Positions 22,155-34,215 are shown, numbered from the stretch's first letter. The stretch is DNA of 64,000 bases from Vombatus ursinus (GCF_900497805.2 NW_020954548.1:7790905-7854904); one strand, 5' to 3'. Program-made: numbers and translations. Notes: generated by a model from the letters alone, not told the origin.

Positions 22155-23375
22155 CAAGAGTGGAGGTGGAACTTACTATTTGGTAAAAAAAAAAAAATTG
22201 TTGGGAAAAGTAGAAAGTAGTCTGGCAGAAAATAGGTATAGACCAATATCTTACACCATTTACCAAGATAAGGTCAAAATAGATATATGACCTAGACATA
22301 AAGGGAAAAATTGTAAGAAAATTAGAAGAGAATGGAACATATTAACTATCAGATTTATGGATAAGAAAAGAATTAATGAATAAACTAGAGATAGAGAGCA
22401 TTGTAGGATATAAAATAATTTTGATTACATCAAATTGAAAAGGTTTTGTACACATAAAACCAATGTAGCCAAGATTAGAAGGAAAGAAGAAAAGTAGGGA
22501 AGGAGAGAGCCATTTTCTCAGAAAAGGCCTCATATCTCAAATATAAAGAGAATGAAGACCAATTTATAAGAATATGAGTAATTCCCCAATTCATAAATGG
22601 TCAAAGAATATGAACAGGCAGTTTTTGGAAGAAGAAATCAAAGCTATATATAGCAATATGAAATAATGCTCTAAATCATTATTGATTAGAGAAATGCAAA
22701 TTAAAACAACTCTGAAACCAATTGGATTGACTAAAATGTTAGAAGGGGAATGTGGAAAAATCAGGACACTGATATACTGTTAGTAGAATTGTGAACTGAT
22801 CCAACCATTTTGGAGAGAAATTTAGAATTATGCCCGAAGAGTTATAAAACTGTGTATATCCGTTGACCCAGCAATACCATTATTAGATCTATTTCTCAAG
22901 GTAATCAGGGAAAAAGGAAGAGAACCTTTATGCTCTAAAATATGTATAGCAGCTCTCTTTGTGGTGGCAAAGAACTAGAAAGTGGGCAGAAGCCCATCAA
23001 TTGGGGAATGGCTGAGTAAGTTGTGGTATATGATTGTGATGGAATACTACTGTACTGTAAGAAAGGATGAGCAGGTTGGTTTTAGAAAATCATGGAAAGA
23101 CATGTGAAATGAAGAGAACCAAGAGAACATTGTATACAGCAACAGCAATATTGTTTGGAGAGTAACTGTGAATGACTAAGCTATTTTGAGAATTATGATT
23201 ATTTAAATCAACTACAAAGGACTTAAGAAGGAAAATGCTATCTACCTCTACAGAAAGTAGTAATATATGGAAATATGCATTGTATGGTTCCACACATATA
23301 CTGTATCAAATGTTGGCCTTCTCTAATGTGAATTTGGGAAGGAAAGAGGGAGACAACTCAGAACTCAAAATATAA
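22155..23375 (+). mobile_element. L1 3' end (ORF2 end and 3' region), 5'-truncated
   Basis: Marsupial L1 pattern in order: 'taccaagataaggtcaaaat', 'cagatttatggataagaaaa', 'ttgattacatcaaattgaaa', 'gattagagaaatgcaaatta', 'gacccagcaataccattatt', 'atcaattggggaatggctga' and 'gatggaatactactgtactg'. About 1.2 kb, clearly diverged, without an intact frame. Confidence 0.85.
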
Positions 23376-23779
23376 CAGCAGAAAGAATGGAAGTACATTT
23401 TTCCCTTCAGTTTCACTGCAAATAAGAGGCTAGTGCTATCAGTGAGATGATTCATGGCCCCAAGATCCCTCATTGTGAATGGCTGGTGTGCTTAAAAGCT
23501 ATAAAACATCTCTGACCACACTGACCTTCAGCATGTGAGCCCTTCAGTTTATAGCACTGAAGAATGACTCTACTGTTTCCAACTGAAGCAAGAGAAGACT
23601 GTATAACCATACTGGGAGAGTAGGAACTAACTTGCCACTAGGGGATTCTGCAGTAGGAGAAAATTGTATAAAAAAAAAAAATTGAAAAAAGTATAAGAAA
23701 AAAAAGAGAGATGAGACAAGGCACATTTTTCCTTCATTCTGACTATACATCCTTTTTCATCAAAAAAGGAATGTGAGCT
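23376..23779. other. Stretch with no recognised element
   Basis: Includes an A-rich patch near 23669-23710. Nothing else identified. Confidence 0.3.
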
Positions 23780-24215
23780 GAGAAGCAGTGTAGTATTGTG
23801 GAAAGACCCCTAGACTGGAGAACAAAATACCATATTCAAACTCAAGCTCCCTCTACATAACCTTGGATAACCTCTCTGTATTGAATAGATAAACGAAAAA
23901 TGTTTTCAGTAGCCAATGAACTATACCTATCACATGTTGTAGCTGTGCTTGCCATATTTAAATGTTCAATTGGCCAAAGAAGGAATGCCTTTTCTATCCA
24001 ATCCTTTGATTCTATGGCCTACCATCAAGAATTTAGTTAAACTGACAAACCTACAGTTGAATTCATAAATCTTAGGTAGGAGCAATAATAGCTCACATTT
24101 GCATAGCACTTCAAAGTCTCCAAAGCACTTTCCTTAAACAATGGGAGAAGTAGTGTAAACAGAATTATCCCCATTTTTCAGATAAGGAAACTGAGGTTCA
24201 AAGAGTGGCTCCATT
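23780..24215. mobile_element. MIR fragments: plus (23780-23905), minus (24075-24215)
   Basis: Plus: 'gcagtgtagtattgtggaaa' and 'ccttggataacctctctgta'. Minus: 'catttttcagataaggaaac' then 'tgaggttcaaagagtggctc'. Confidence 0.6.
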
Positions 24216-24539
24216 CCATTATCTTTATTAAAAGTTTCAGAATATCAAAATTAATGAGCAGACTAGTCTTTTAATCCCTGAAACATTTATTTAGGGTGTG
24301 TGTATGGCTATGAGTAAGAGACAGAGAGGCCAGACAGAGAGAGAGAGAAGAAAAAGAATATGCCTCTACTCCAGCTACCTTAATCATACTGGAGATACCT
24401 CTATCCTTTTCACCTCCTCTTCTGATTGGTGAGTTAGTTCCTCCCCAGAACATCCATTGAAGTATCCTCACCTGCCATAATCACTTCTAACCTGGCTCTT
24501 GGTTACTCTTTTCCAGTTACTTATAATGTATAATCCAAT

Positions 24540-24660
24540 CCCTTTTCTTCCCTCCTATTAAAATGTCTGCTCCTTGAGGAGCAGAAATCCAATTCCTTGG
24601 ATTTGTATCCCAAGAGCTCAGCACTGTGCCAGGCAGTAGTAAATGCTTGATAAAATGCTT
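24540..24660 (+). mobile_element. L2 3' end
   Basis: 'tctgctccttgaggagcaga', 'ttgtatcccaagagctcagc' and 'agtaaatgcttgataaa'. Confidence 0.65.
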
Positions 24661-25639
24661 TATCAAATCTAACCTAACACAGAATTCCTGAATGTAACGA
24701 TGAAATCTGGTATAAGTGGCCTTGAAAGAAAGACTGTTCTTTTAAGTGAGGAATATATGCTATTCCTCATAATATATGCGTTAAATGAGGAAGATGTGCT
24801 ATGTAATTGTTCAATAATCTATTCCTCTGGGTTAAATAAGGATAATTAGGCCAATTATGTCCCAACTTGTTTGGAGAACTAGTGATTTTTCATCTTAATT
24901 TTGCAGTTTTATAGTCGGAGAAAATTCTCTACTGGAGATCCACTTATTCAAAGCTATTCAGCAGTAGAAATAATTTAAAGCTATGATCACCAACCTTTCC
25001 ATGAATAGGAGTAATACTTTGTTTACTCAAAGACTTTCCATGACTAGAGGAAAGATTAGAGGATTTGTGCTTACCCTAAAATCCCTGGGCTGGGGAGAGT
25101 GTACTTCTGCCAATTGGGAATTTGGTCAAATAGGAGTTGAGTTGGGAAGTGGGAGAAGGTTATAAGTAAGGAGAAAGACAAGACGGAATATGTCAGAAAC
25201 AAATGGCTTGAGATTCTTGCCCATAACATCTTGAAATCAACACCCAGTCTACTGGTTTGGGAGGTTCAAAATAAGTCTCAGTTCTGTCATGTATAACCTC
25301 CTACAATCTACAGAAAATGATTCAAATCTGTAGAGAACAGCCTGGAAATATAATGGAAGAAGGGAAAAGTTCAATTACCCATAATTCCAATTTTTGAGAG
25401 GTGTGATTGAGTGATCTTAGCTAGCTAACTAAAAAACATATTGCTGATAAACCTCCAGGATAAGTAGCAAGAAAAATAAAACCTACAATTAGGCATCATG
25501 TTTTGTCCGTGTCTTGATAGAGTTAGCCTTTACTGCCTCTTTATAGGGTGGGGGGATCAAACCTTTAATTAAGGAGATGGAATGAGAAGAAATGAATCTT
25601 CAATTTCTTCAGGTGGGGGGAGGAAGAGGGGTACTGTAT
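24661..25639. other. About 1 kb with no recognised element
   Basis: AT-rich, no family signature. An imperfect direct repeat around 'gaggaatatatgctattcct' and 'gaggaagatgtgctatgtaa' (24749-24805) is visible. Confidence 0.3.
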
Positions 25640-25735
25640 TGTATTTTTATCTAACATCAGCAAAACATACTGCATAATATCATGCCTTGAACATAATAGG
25701 TACTCCATAAATTTGTGTTGAATTTCATTCAATTC
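25640..25735 (+). mobile_element. L2 3' end, diverged
   Basis: 'taataggtactccataaatt' and 'tgtgttgaatttcattcaat' fit the L2 terminus. Confidence 0.5.
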
Positions 25736-26225
25736 AGTCATGAATGTTTTGTAATTTCTTGTTAGATGCATACTTAGTATCTAACACCTGTTGCAGAGGG
25801 AAAAATTAAATTAATCAATCAATCATTATTTTGGAACTATAGCTCTGAGCCCTAAGGTGGCAAAAGAAATGTACTTGAGACAAGGTCCATCGCTGTCGAT
25901 AAGAAGCTTTCATTCAAGTTCCTGAGACAAGACATACACCCATATAACAATAAGGGAGCATGACAGTGCTATATCCTGATCCAATAATGTATAGGAAAAC
26001 AAAGAAGAAAAAAGAACAATATACAATAAAGTACTAGTGGTATGGGACAAACTAACTACAAAAGATTTAAAGGTGGGAGAACACTGTGGTCTGGTGTCAG
26101 AAGGTTCCCTGAACAAAACATTTCCACTTAAACAATGTTTAGACTTTTTTTAAATCCAGAAAGAAAAATTCTTGTGAATACCCATTCACAAAAAAAGACA
26201 ATTATTTAGAAATATAAATAATCTA

Positions 26226-26375
26226 GAGGCGGCTAGGTGGCACAGTGGATAGAGCACCAGCCCTGGAGTCAGAAGGACCTGAGTTCAAATCCGGCATCAG
26301 ACACTTGACAAGTACTAACTGTGTGACCCTGGGCAAGTCACTTAACCCCAATGCCTACCCCTCCCCACCCAAAAA
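26226..26375 (+). mobile_element. tRNA-derived marsupial SINE, full length
   Basis: 'ggcggctaggtggcacagtg' (A-box side) and 'gagttcaaatccggcatcag' (B-box side), ending in C-rich sequence and A's. The direct repeat aatataaataatcta at 26211-26225 and 26376-26390 is exact. Little diverged, so among the younger insertions here. Confidence 0.92.
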
Positions 26376-26574
26376 AATATAAATAATCTAAAGTTGTGAC
26401 TTTCAACCTTTCTAATAAAAAATCACATCCAACATCAGAAATAGATATAGTTATCAGTAGAAATGGAATTAAAGAAGAAGCATTAGAATTCACTTGTCCA
26501 TAGAATTCACAAGGACCATGGCACACATCAATATGACTTGCAGCTAAAATTTTCCAAATGCATTGTCTCACCTG

Positions 26575-26930
26575 TTACAATATGAGTTCCCTGAGATCAG
26601 GGACTATCTTTTCTATTTGTAATCCCTGGTGTTTTGCACATAGTAAGTGCTTAATAAATACTTTCTTTTTTTCATCCATTCTTTTCATTCTTATAGTGCT
26701 TTAAAATTTGGAAAACAAAAACGAAAACAAAACTTTCCTCACAGCACTATGAACTAGGGAGTACAGGTATCATTGTCTCCATTTTACAGATAAGAAAACT
26801 GAGGTTCAGAGCAGTTAAGTGATGTGGGCATAAACATATATATAGCTAAGCAAGGTCTGAACCTAGGTCTCCTGCTGCCAACTACAGTGCACTAGGTAGT
26901 AAACCACACCACTATTAGAATGAGGTGCTC
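26575..26930. mobile_element. L2 3' end (plus, 26575-26670) and MIR (minus, 26690-26930)
   Basis: L2: 'ccctgagatcagggactatc' and 'catagtaagtgcttaataaa'. MIR: 'ccattttacagataagaaaa', 'gcagttaagtgatgtgggca' and 'ctgaacctaggtctcctgct'. Confidence 0.7.
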
Positions 26931-27134
26931 CTTGTCCAAAGTCTTAGTTCAACAGAGGGAGAGTTTAGGTACAAAGTCCCCATTCCAAAGGTCTGAGCTA
27001 TCCACTCTGTCCTCACTAAGATGGGGCATGTATTCTTCTGTCATATAGCATAGACACATAGAAACATCCAACTGATCCTTCTTTTATTCTGAGTCTAAAA
27101 AACTGGAACCAGGCATCACTAAGCTTCCTGGTCT

Positions 27135-27347
27135 GTTGTTGTTCATGACCCCATTTGGGGTTTTCTTGGCAAAGATACTAGAGTGGTTTGTCATTTCCTT
27201 CTCCAACTCATTTTACAGATGGGGAAACTGAGGAAAACTGAGTTAAGTGACTTGTCCAGGGCCACACGGCTAGTAAATATCTGAGAATGAACTTGATTCT
27301 TTCTGACTCTAGACCTGCTATTTTATCCACACAGCCACCTAGCTGCC
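27135..27347 (-). mobile_element. SINE with BovB/RTE-like tail
   Basis: Tail first: 'gaccccatttggggttttct', 'agtggtttgtcatttccttc'. Then the head 'ccacacagccacctagctgc'. The exact 11-bp duplication cttcctggtct at 27124-27134 and 27348-27358 fixes both ends. A few bases of the tail are missing. Confidence 0.88.
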
Positions 27348-27879
27348 CTTCCTGGTCTAATCAGGCAAAAAAGTTAGATTGCCTCCTGCAAGGCCATTCC
27401 CATTGCCCTCTATCTTCCTGCTATTCCTCTAGAGAATCTCTGAATCCTTCAAAAGGGGGAAGATCAAGCTGATATGGAGGAATAAAACTGAAAACCATCC
27501 ATCACATCCCTCTGAGAGTAAAAGCACAAATCTAAATAGATATGGAAGAAATCTTGTGTCCTCTGATGTAGGGTCATTCCCGTCCATCAAAATGGCCTCA
27601 GGATATGCAGAATTATGTCAGCAAGTCATTTGTGGGATTGGATGAGGTTATCTCTAAGGTCTTTTCCAGCTCTTGATGCTATCTATGATCTAGTCATGTT
27701 CTCTTCTAGAGAATGCTGTTCAAAGCTCAAAGCCTTGGGTGCTGGAGAACTTTCCTTCAAGTTGAAGAGATGTTGTGCTGAAGGAAAAAAGAAAGAATGA
27801 TCTCTGCCCCAGGTTGGTCTGTAGAAAAGAATATATTTTAGCCAGTAAGGTTGCATTGGGATGTGGAAAAGTGATTAGA

Positions 27880-28288
27880 TATACACAATAACAGCCAAGT
27901 TGTGCGATGACTAATACTGATGAACAACCCCTTCTCAACCAATACAAGGATCTAAGACATCTCCAAAGGCCTTGTGATGGAAAATGCTATCCACATCCAA
28001 AGAAAGAACTATGGAGTTTGAATGCAGATTGAACCATACTATTTACAATGTTTTTTTCTTCTGTTGTGTTTTGTTTCCTCTTTCTGGTGGTTCCTCCTAT
28101 TGGTTCTAATTCTTACTTATAACATGACTAATGTGAAAATATGTTTAATAGGAATGTATACGTATAGCCTATATCAGATGGCATGACATCTAAGGGAGGG
28201 AGGTGGGGAGGGAGAGGGAGAAAAATTTTAAACTCAAAAGCTTATGGAAGTGATTGTTGATAATTCAAAATAAATTAATAAAAAAAAA
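27880..28288 (+). mobile_element. 5'-truncated L1, last about 400 bp
   Basis: Contains 'gatggaaaatgctatccaca', 'gaactatggagtttgaatgc', 'aacatgactaatgtgaaaat', 'gcctatatcagatggcatga' and the G-rich 'gagggaggtggggagggaga', ending in an A-run. The 14-bp exact duplication gaaaagtgattaga lies at 27866-27879 and 28289-28302. Confidence 0.92.
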
Positions 28289-28449
28289 GAAAAGTGATTA
28301 GAATTATTGAGTACATTAAACACCCACCACCTTCCTTCAGGCTGATGAAGATACTGACAGGAGCATTGATTTGAGGACCAAGAATTTTGATACTTTGACA
28401 TTTCAAGAACCATACACACAATATGAAACTACTTCAAGTCTATAAACAT

Positions 28450-28690
28450 CAAAGATTGAAATAATAGCTCATGTTTACATAATGCTTTAAGATCAACAGA
28501 GCCCTTTCTCACAATAACTCTCTGGAGCAGGTAGAAGTATTTTTTATAGATAAAGAAACTGAGGCTCTGCAAAGGTAAGTGACAACCCAAATCAAAGAGG
28601 TCCTAAGTGGCAGAGTCAATATTAAAAACCTAGGTGTTCTGATTCCAAATCCAGGATTCTTTCTGCTATAATGTACTCTCTAGTCTCTCT
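28450..28690 (-). mobile_element. MIR
   Basis: 'atagctcatgtttacataat', 'taaagaaactgaggctctgc' and 'cctaggtgttctgattccaa'. Confidence 0.65.
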
Positions 28691-28746
28691 TTCTCTCTGT
28701 CTCTGTTTCTCTCTGTACACATATACACACACATACACACACATAA
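28691..28746 (+). repeat. (TC)n/(CA)n microsatellite
   Basis: 'ctctctgtctctgtttctct' followed by 'cacatatacacacacataca'. Confidence 0.85.
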
Positions 28747-28748
28747 AA

Positions 28749-28985
28749 TACTGGACCTGGAGTCAAGAAGACCTGAGTTCAAATCCAGTCTCAGAGATAC
28801 TTACTAGCTGTTACCATGGGCAAGTCATGTGACCCTTGTCTGCCTCAGTTTTCTTAACTGTAATGAGGCTAATAATAGCACCTACCTCCCAGGGTAGTTG
28901 TGAGGATAAAATGAGATAATATTTGTACAGCACTTAGCACAGTACTTGCACATGGTAGGCACTTCATAAATGCTTGTTTCCCGCA
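28749..28985 (+). mobile_element. CORE-SINE with L2-like tail
   Basis: 'tggacctggagtcaagaaga', 'gcctcagttttcttaactgt', 'cctacctcccagggtagttg' and 'tagcacagtacttgcacatg', ending in 'ttcataaatgcttg'. Confidence 0.75.
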
Positions 28986-29165
28986 TAGATGGCACTTCAT
29001 AAATGCTTGCTTGCTTCCTTCCTTCCTATTCCATATGAATGAGGAATTCAGGGTCAGAGGGGTCATGGGATTTGCCCATGGTCACAAAACTAGTAGGTGT
29101 CAAAGATGGAGTTTGAACTTAGGTATTCTTGCCTCCAAACCAAACACTCTGTCCAGTAAGTCTTT
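28986..29165 (-). mobile_element. MIR fragment
   Basis: 'gggatttgcccatggtcaca' and 'tttgaacttaggtattcttg'. A 19-bp repeat shared with the preceding SINE end (28958-28976 and 28991-29009) marks the junction. Confidence 0.6.
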
Positions 29166-29570
29166 CTGTATGAACTGTATACACTATGAAGTGAATTTAT
29201 TCAGCCTGCTAAACATAGAACAGTCTGATTCTTCTCCATGACATGCACTGCAAGTGTTCTCCCTGAGAACTATATGGGGAGTTTAGTGTGACCAATATTG
29301 GTTGTTGGGGCTCTTTCTTTTCATGGGTTATTTGGATTACAGACACCCAGAATTTCATAAGATTGAATAGAGAACCATGGGGGGAGGGGGATGTCAGCCC
29401 CTAGAGAAGTGGAGCATGGTTCTTTTAGGAAGAGCCCTTTTACCTTCTTCATTTAAGAGTGGAGAGAATTACTGGCTGGATAAACCTTGCCATCCAAGTT
29501 GGGTGTAAAATCATCAGAGTCTGGACTCCCCTTCATTTTCACCCTATAAATATATACACTGTGCAAACGT
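29166..29570. other. Stretch with no recognised element
   Basis: Nothing identified. Confidence 0.3.
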
Positions 29571-29603
29571 CTCTCCCTCCCTCTCTCCCCCCCCCACCAC
29601 ATA

Positions 29604-29640
<37 letters not shown>
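29571..29640 (+). repeat. CCT-rich tract followed by (CA)n
   Basis: 'ctctccctccctctctcccc' then about 13 CA units ending near 29636. Confidence 0.93.
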
Positions 29641-29641
<1 letters not shown>

Positions 29642-29854
29642 GGCTAGACAAGGGAACCTTGGGAAATGAGCAGCTCTGGAGAAATCCAAATAGGGAATAT
29701 ATTGACTTGTAGGGTAACACAAAAAGCCCCTGTTCCTGAGTGAATATAGAAGAAATTTCTGAGGTGCCATGCTCTCTCATCCCTGTGGAGTTCTGTGCCC
29801 TGAGCATAAAGGAGACTGGAGAGGTTGGGTCAAAGAAGGGAGGAAGTGGGAAAA

Positions 29855-29990
29855 ATTTGAGAGGAGAGAGAGAGAGAGAGAGAAAGGGAGGAAAGGGAAG
29901 TAAAGGAAAGTAAAAAGACAGGGGCAGAAAATAGAAAGGAAGATAAGGGGAAGGGAGAGTAGGAAGAGAAAGGGGGCAGGGGAAGAGAAG
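29855..29990 (+). repeat. Purine-rich (GA/GGAAA)n tract
   Basis: 'gagagagagagagagaga' then 'ggaaagggaagtaaaggaaa'. Frames through it are low complexity. Confidence 0.85.
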
Positions 29991-30175
29991 TCATATAGCA
30001 TGGTGGAAAGAGCCATGGATCTGTAATCAGAAAACTTTGTTTCAAAGTACCTGGTGACCTTGGACAAGTCACCTAACTGTGATGAATTTCTGTTTCCTCA
30101 TATGTAAAATGAGAAATTTGGACTAGAGCATCACTAGTTCTCCTCAGCTCTAAAGTCCCTGATAAAGAAGCGATG
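29991..30175 (+). mobile_element. MIR
   Basis: 'catagcatggtggaaagagc', 'gaccttggacaagtcaccta' and 'ggactagagcatcactagtt'. Confidence 0.7.
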
Positions 30176-31419
30176 TGAAAGTAATCAATTAAGTGATAAT
30201 GGTAGAGAAGGCTAAGAAAAGCCTCTAGCTGAGGTGACCCAGAGCAATGATGCCAGGTGGGAGTAGGCCTAGAAGGAGTGGCACAGAAGAGTCCAGATAA
30301 TGAAAGGCTGTTAGGTCCTGGGATTGTAAATAAGCCTGGGAAAATCCCCATCCTGAGTTCATTGGAACTTGGGGTTCCTCAAAGGTGCTCATGGATATAT
30401 CTTTTTTTTATTACATCTGCTTGTGCCATTCTTTGGTCAACCAGGTGGCAAATAAGGAGTTAATGTCAACCTTCTGTGCCCTGAGCAATTGAAATCCTTC
30501 CCCAGGTTTCTAAGTGGAGGCTTAAACTACGTGTGGGAAACCCCTAAACATAACCCTAAGACATTCATGTCACTTCCCTCAAACAAAGACAATATAACAT
30601 TGTCTTTGGGGTGCGGAGAAACCCTGATCCCTAATCCTGGGTGAGCTGGGGAGCCCAAAGACTGAGCTCTATTGCTTGTGACAGCTGGACATGAATCATT
30701 GTCAATACGATTCAGTCGTTGAGCTGCCTCTAGGATCTGCCACACAAACAAAGGGCCAAATGTAGGAAGTATGTACTTCCCTTTTATGCCCGAAACCAAG
30801 GCCACAAATCATCAAATAAACATTTATATCACTGTCTTTTGGGGAAACTGGTTGGACTGCCACAGATTCAACAAGCCATTTCTCCAGAGTGCCCAGCATG
30901 GCCTCCCAGGACCCTGGCTCCAGGCCTCAATCCTACCTCACAAGTGAGCCAGGTTCCACAGGTGTATCCCTCTGGATTCCAAGTCACCCATGACCGGGGG
31001 GGAACAGGGGAGGGAGGGGAAGAGGAGGGGGATATTTACTGTAACATATGATGTATTTCTTTCTCCAGTCTTGTGTACTCTTCCTTCTCATGGGCCCTGT
31101 CTTGGCTTTGTGGTGCATTGCTTTGTTATATTTACATTGCTATTTATGGCATCAGTGTCTACAGTATTTGTTTTCCTCTTATGCCTGTTCAGTGTCTTCT
31201 TAAAAATAAAAAATCAAAGAATATAATGACAGAAGAAAATGTTGGATGAGATAAAAAGTATCATGTAAACAGAAAGGGCATCACATAAACATGCCAAGTT
31301 AGCTAAACCCCAAACACCCAGAGACAAGAAAAGCAAATGGGAAAGTCACCCAAAAAAGCAAGGAAGGATAGCCAAATAAGGGGTCTAAAGAAATAGCACT
31401 ACTGTATAGTAATAAGATC
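30176..31419. other. About 1.2 kb without recognised repeats
   Basis: Less AT-rich than its surroundings, with a G-rich patch at 30994-31030. A plus frame of 70 codons (30839-31051) is Pro/Gln-rich but has no family resemblance or splice context I can support. The part 31030-31230 is T-rich with AATAAA-like sequence near 31205. Confidence 0.35.
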
Positions 31420-31600
31420 ATAGAATTTGGAGCTGGGGGATTGGGGGGAATAGTGTCAAATCACTGTCTGGCCCCATTATTTTACAGATGAGAAAATGAG
31501 ACTTTGCCAAGGTCATACAGGTAAGAGCAAAGCTGGGCTGTAAACTCAGGACATCTGTTTCCAGATTGATGCTCTTTCCGCTAACCTATGCTGCCTCCAG
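31420..31600 (-). mobile_element. MIR
   Basis: 'tattttacagatgagaaaat', 'actttgccaaggtcatacag' and 'gctctttccgctaacctatg'. Confidence 0.7.
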
Positions 31601-31894
31601 ACCCCAGGTGGAAAAAAACAGTCCCTTGATAGTAGGATAAAGGAAATAGAGAGACAGACAGACAGAGACAGCAGAGCGGGAGAGAAGAGAAGAGGAAAAA
31701 GGAGGGGAGGGGATAGAAAGAGAAACAGTAAAAGTAAGGTAGCTTGTGAATGTCACCTCTGGTGGGAGACTAGAAACAAAAAGAAAAGGTTGAAGGTCAA
31801 CGACATATGCTAAAGTGGTGAAGGAATCAAGGGACTAATCCTGAGCATTTGACCCACTACTTACCACTTATATGATCTTGGGGAATTCTCTAGG

Positions 31895-32060
31895 CCTCAG
31901 TCAGTCAATTACCATTTATTAAGCACCTACTATGTGTCAGACACTGGGCTAAGAACCAGGGACTCAAAGAAAAGGCCCAGGGTAGGGGGGTGGGGAAGGA
32001 GGGAGCAGTTTATATATCCCTGCTCTCAAGGAACTCACAGTCTGTGAAAGGATACAGCTA
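31895..32060 (-). mobile_element. L2 3' end
   Basis: 'agtcaattaccatttattaa', 'gcacctactatgtgtcagac' and 'tgctctcaaggaactcacag'. Confidence 0.75.
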
Positions 32061-32344
32061 AACAAGATTTAATATCCCTTCAACTGTAAATCAATGATCC
32101 CTCTATTGAGGGGAAATAACTTGTGGATAAAAGAGGTCCCTAAAGATTAGAAAAGGGTAAATTCCCACCTCCTTAGCAGGGAAGAAAAGATAATTAAGGT
32201 AATTATACCCTGCCTACTTAGCCTCAATACCTAGGGAGACATTAGAATAAATTATTCATTAATTTTCAGTCGCCTAGAAGATCCTTAACATAGTAATTGA
32301 CTTGCCTCTGAGAAAAGTCGATAGTACTGGAACAAATTAAATTT

Positions 32345-32970
32345 TCACTGAAGATAAAAAGATGAAAAAGACAACCCTCAAAGAGCTTATCATCTAGTAT
32401 GGTATAGGAGGGGATAAGGCATGTACACAGAGCATAAGTGTAATAATTCAAATGCCACAACAGTTATGAGAAGGGAATAAAGGATCAAGAGGTCACTACT
32501 GGCTATGGGGGTAAGGGAGGCTAGTTGAAGGAAGTGCCATTTAAATCACTCCTTGAAGGATGGGTAAGATTTCAATCGGTGGAGGTGGAGAGAGTGCATT
32601 CCAGACATATACAATGACATGAGAAATAGCCCAATGGTGGTGTGTTCATTTGGGAAACTTCACGTAGTCAAGTTCAACTGGAATGTAGAATGCCTGAAGA
32701 GGGAGAGCATGAAATTGGGATGAAAATAAAGGATAAAGGCATGTTATTGGAGGCTAACAATGCCAAGCTATGGTGCTTGCATGTTATTCAAAAGGCAATG
32801 AGGAGCCATTGAAAGTTTTTGAGTGGAAGAATGATATGATGAGAACAGTGGATTGGGAAGGTGAATCTAGCAGCATTGCCAGATTAACAGAGGTGAAGAC
32901 CTGCTAGGAGGAAATTGAAATATTCTAAGAGACTGATAATAAGAGCTTAAACTAGGATGATAGCAGTGGG
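32345..32970 (-). mobile_element. L2 LINE 3' region
   Basis: 'gagagagtgcattccagaca', 'aatgaggagccattgaaagt' and 'ttttgagtggaagaatgata' follow the reverse L2 order. It may be the same insertion as 31895-32060, separated by about 280 bp of other sequence. Confidence 0.65.
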
Positions 32971-32999
32971 AAAGATTGCTATTTTCTCATGTCTACTAT

Positions 33000-33145
33000 C
33001 TTGTGAGGAATGATGTCCTCATTAGATTGTGAGCTCCTTGAGGGCAGGGACTCCCTTTTGCCTATTTCTATACTTCTAATACTAAGTGCAGTGCCTAGCA
33101 CATAGTAGGCATTTAATAAATATTTACTGACTGACCCACTGACTA
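33000..33145 (+). mobile_element. L2 3' end
   Basis: 'attgtgagctccttgagggc', 'agtgcctagcacatagtagg' and 'catttaataaatatttactg', ending in (TGAC)n-like repeats. Confidence 0.8.
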
Positions 33146-33344
33146 ATATGAGATGTATTTCAGAGTCATAGTTGACAAGAGTGACCAACTAATTTGGCAC
33201 AGAGGGAAAAGGAGGGAGCAGAGTTAGAGAGGACTCAGTAGCTCTTTTTGTCTCCAGCCTGTGCAACTGAGCAAGTAGAAATACTGTTAACGTTAGCAGT
33301 TACTGATTTTGCTTGTTTAATTTACTGGTTAACATTTATTGGTT

Positions 33345-33585
33345 GATCAGTAATGTGAAATAGTGGAGAGTTTGCCTTGGTGCTGGAAAGACCTGAATTC
33401 AGGTCCTGCTTCTGACACATATTGGCTATGTAGTCCTAGGCAAGTCCCTTAACCTCTCAGTGCTCTAGCCAACTCTCTAAGACTATAATCGCAGAAGGAA
33501 AAAAAAATGCCAAACTGTATTGGTATAGGAAGCTTCCTCGTCTGAAAGTTTCGTACACCAATGAAGTCACAGGATGAGTCAGTAT
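33345..33585 (+). mobile_element. MIR-type head with a distinct marsupial 3' tail
   Basis: The head has 'agacctgaattcaggtcctg' and 'gtcctaggcaagtcccttaa'. Instead of the usual MIR 3' end it reads 'ctgtattggtataggaagct', 'tcctcgtctgaaag' and 'acaccaatgaagtcacagga', a tail I recall from marsupial SINEs. Confidence 0.6.
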
Positions 33586-34090
33586 CCCCTATTTATCGAC
33601 TGGGAAGTCAGGTGGAAAGGCAAGTTTTGGAGGGGGGAAATGATAAAATATAATGAGTCCCAATACCGTGCAAAACTGAGAGAGGACTTTGAAGAGAAAC
33701 CTTGGCAAATGCTCGCATTTGAAATGTCTCTTAAGTTGAAGGGGTTGCTGTTGACAGATCTCTATGTTGACCTAAATTTCTGATGACAAGAGTGAACCAA
33801 CAATCCACCCTCGCAATGACCCAGCATGGTTATTCAATTGGACAAATCCAAACCTACAGCTTTCAGCACTTTGATGGTTCACCTGCACTTTTGAGGCTGA
33901 AAGAGCAGGTTTGACCGGTAAGGTCACGGGAAGAAGGAAATGCCAACATCCCCACACCTGTGAGGACAACACGACTATCTGGCTCTATGCACATCATCTC
34001 CTATCCAGCAGTAAAACTGCCATGACAAAAGTAGATTTCTGCTTGCCATATATATGTTGAACTACAATGCTGTGCTAAAATAACGAAAGT
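33586..34090. other. Stretch with no recognised element
   Basis: Mixed composition without family pattern. A plus frame of 69 codons (33574-33783) has no recognisable domain. Confidence 0.35.
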
Positions 34091-34094
34091 AATA

Positions 34095-34215
34095 AGGATT
34101 TACTAAATACTTACTATGTGCCAGGCAATGTGCTGAGTGCTTGGAATACAAATATAAGAAAAAAGAAAGGTGGCTCCTTTCCCTCAAGAAGCTTTCATTC
34201 TAAAAACAATGCATA
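34095..34215 (-). mobile_element. L2 3' end
   Basis: 'tactatgtgccaggcaatgt' and 'ccctcaagaagctttcattc'. Confidence 0.7.

Noticed and set aside
26226-26375. tRNA gene suggested by A-box and B-box-like motifs
   Set aside because: The motifs belong to a tRNA-derived SINE. There is no cloverleaf-forming acceptor stem.
30839-31051. Pro/Gln-rich 70-codon plus-strand frame as a possible exon
   Set aside because: No supporting splice sites, homologous domain or neighbouring exon could be recognised.
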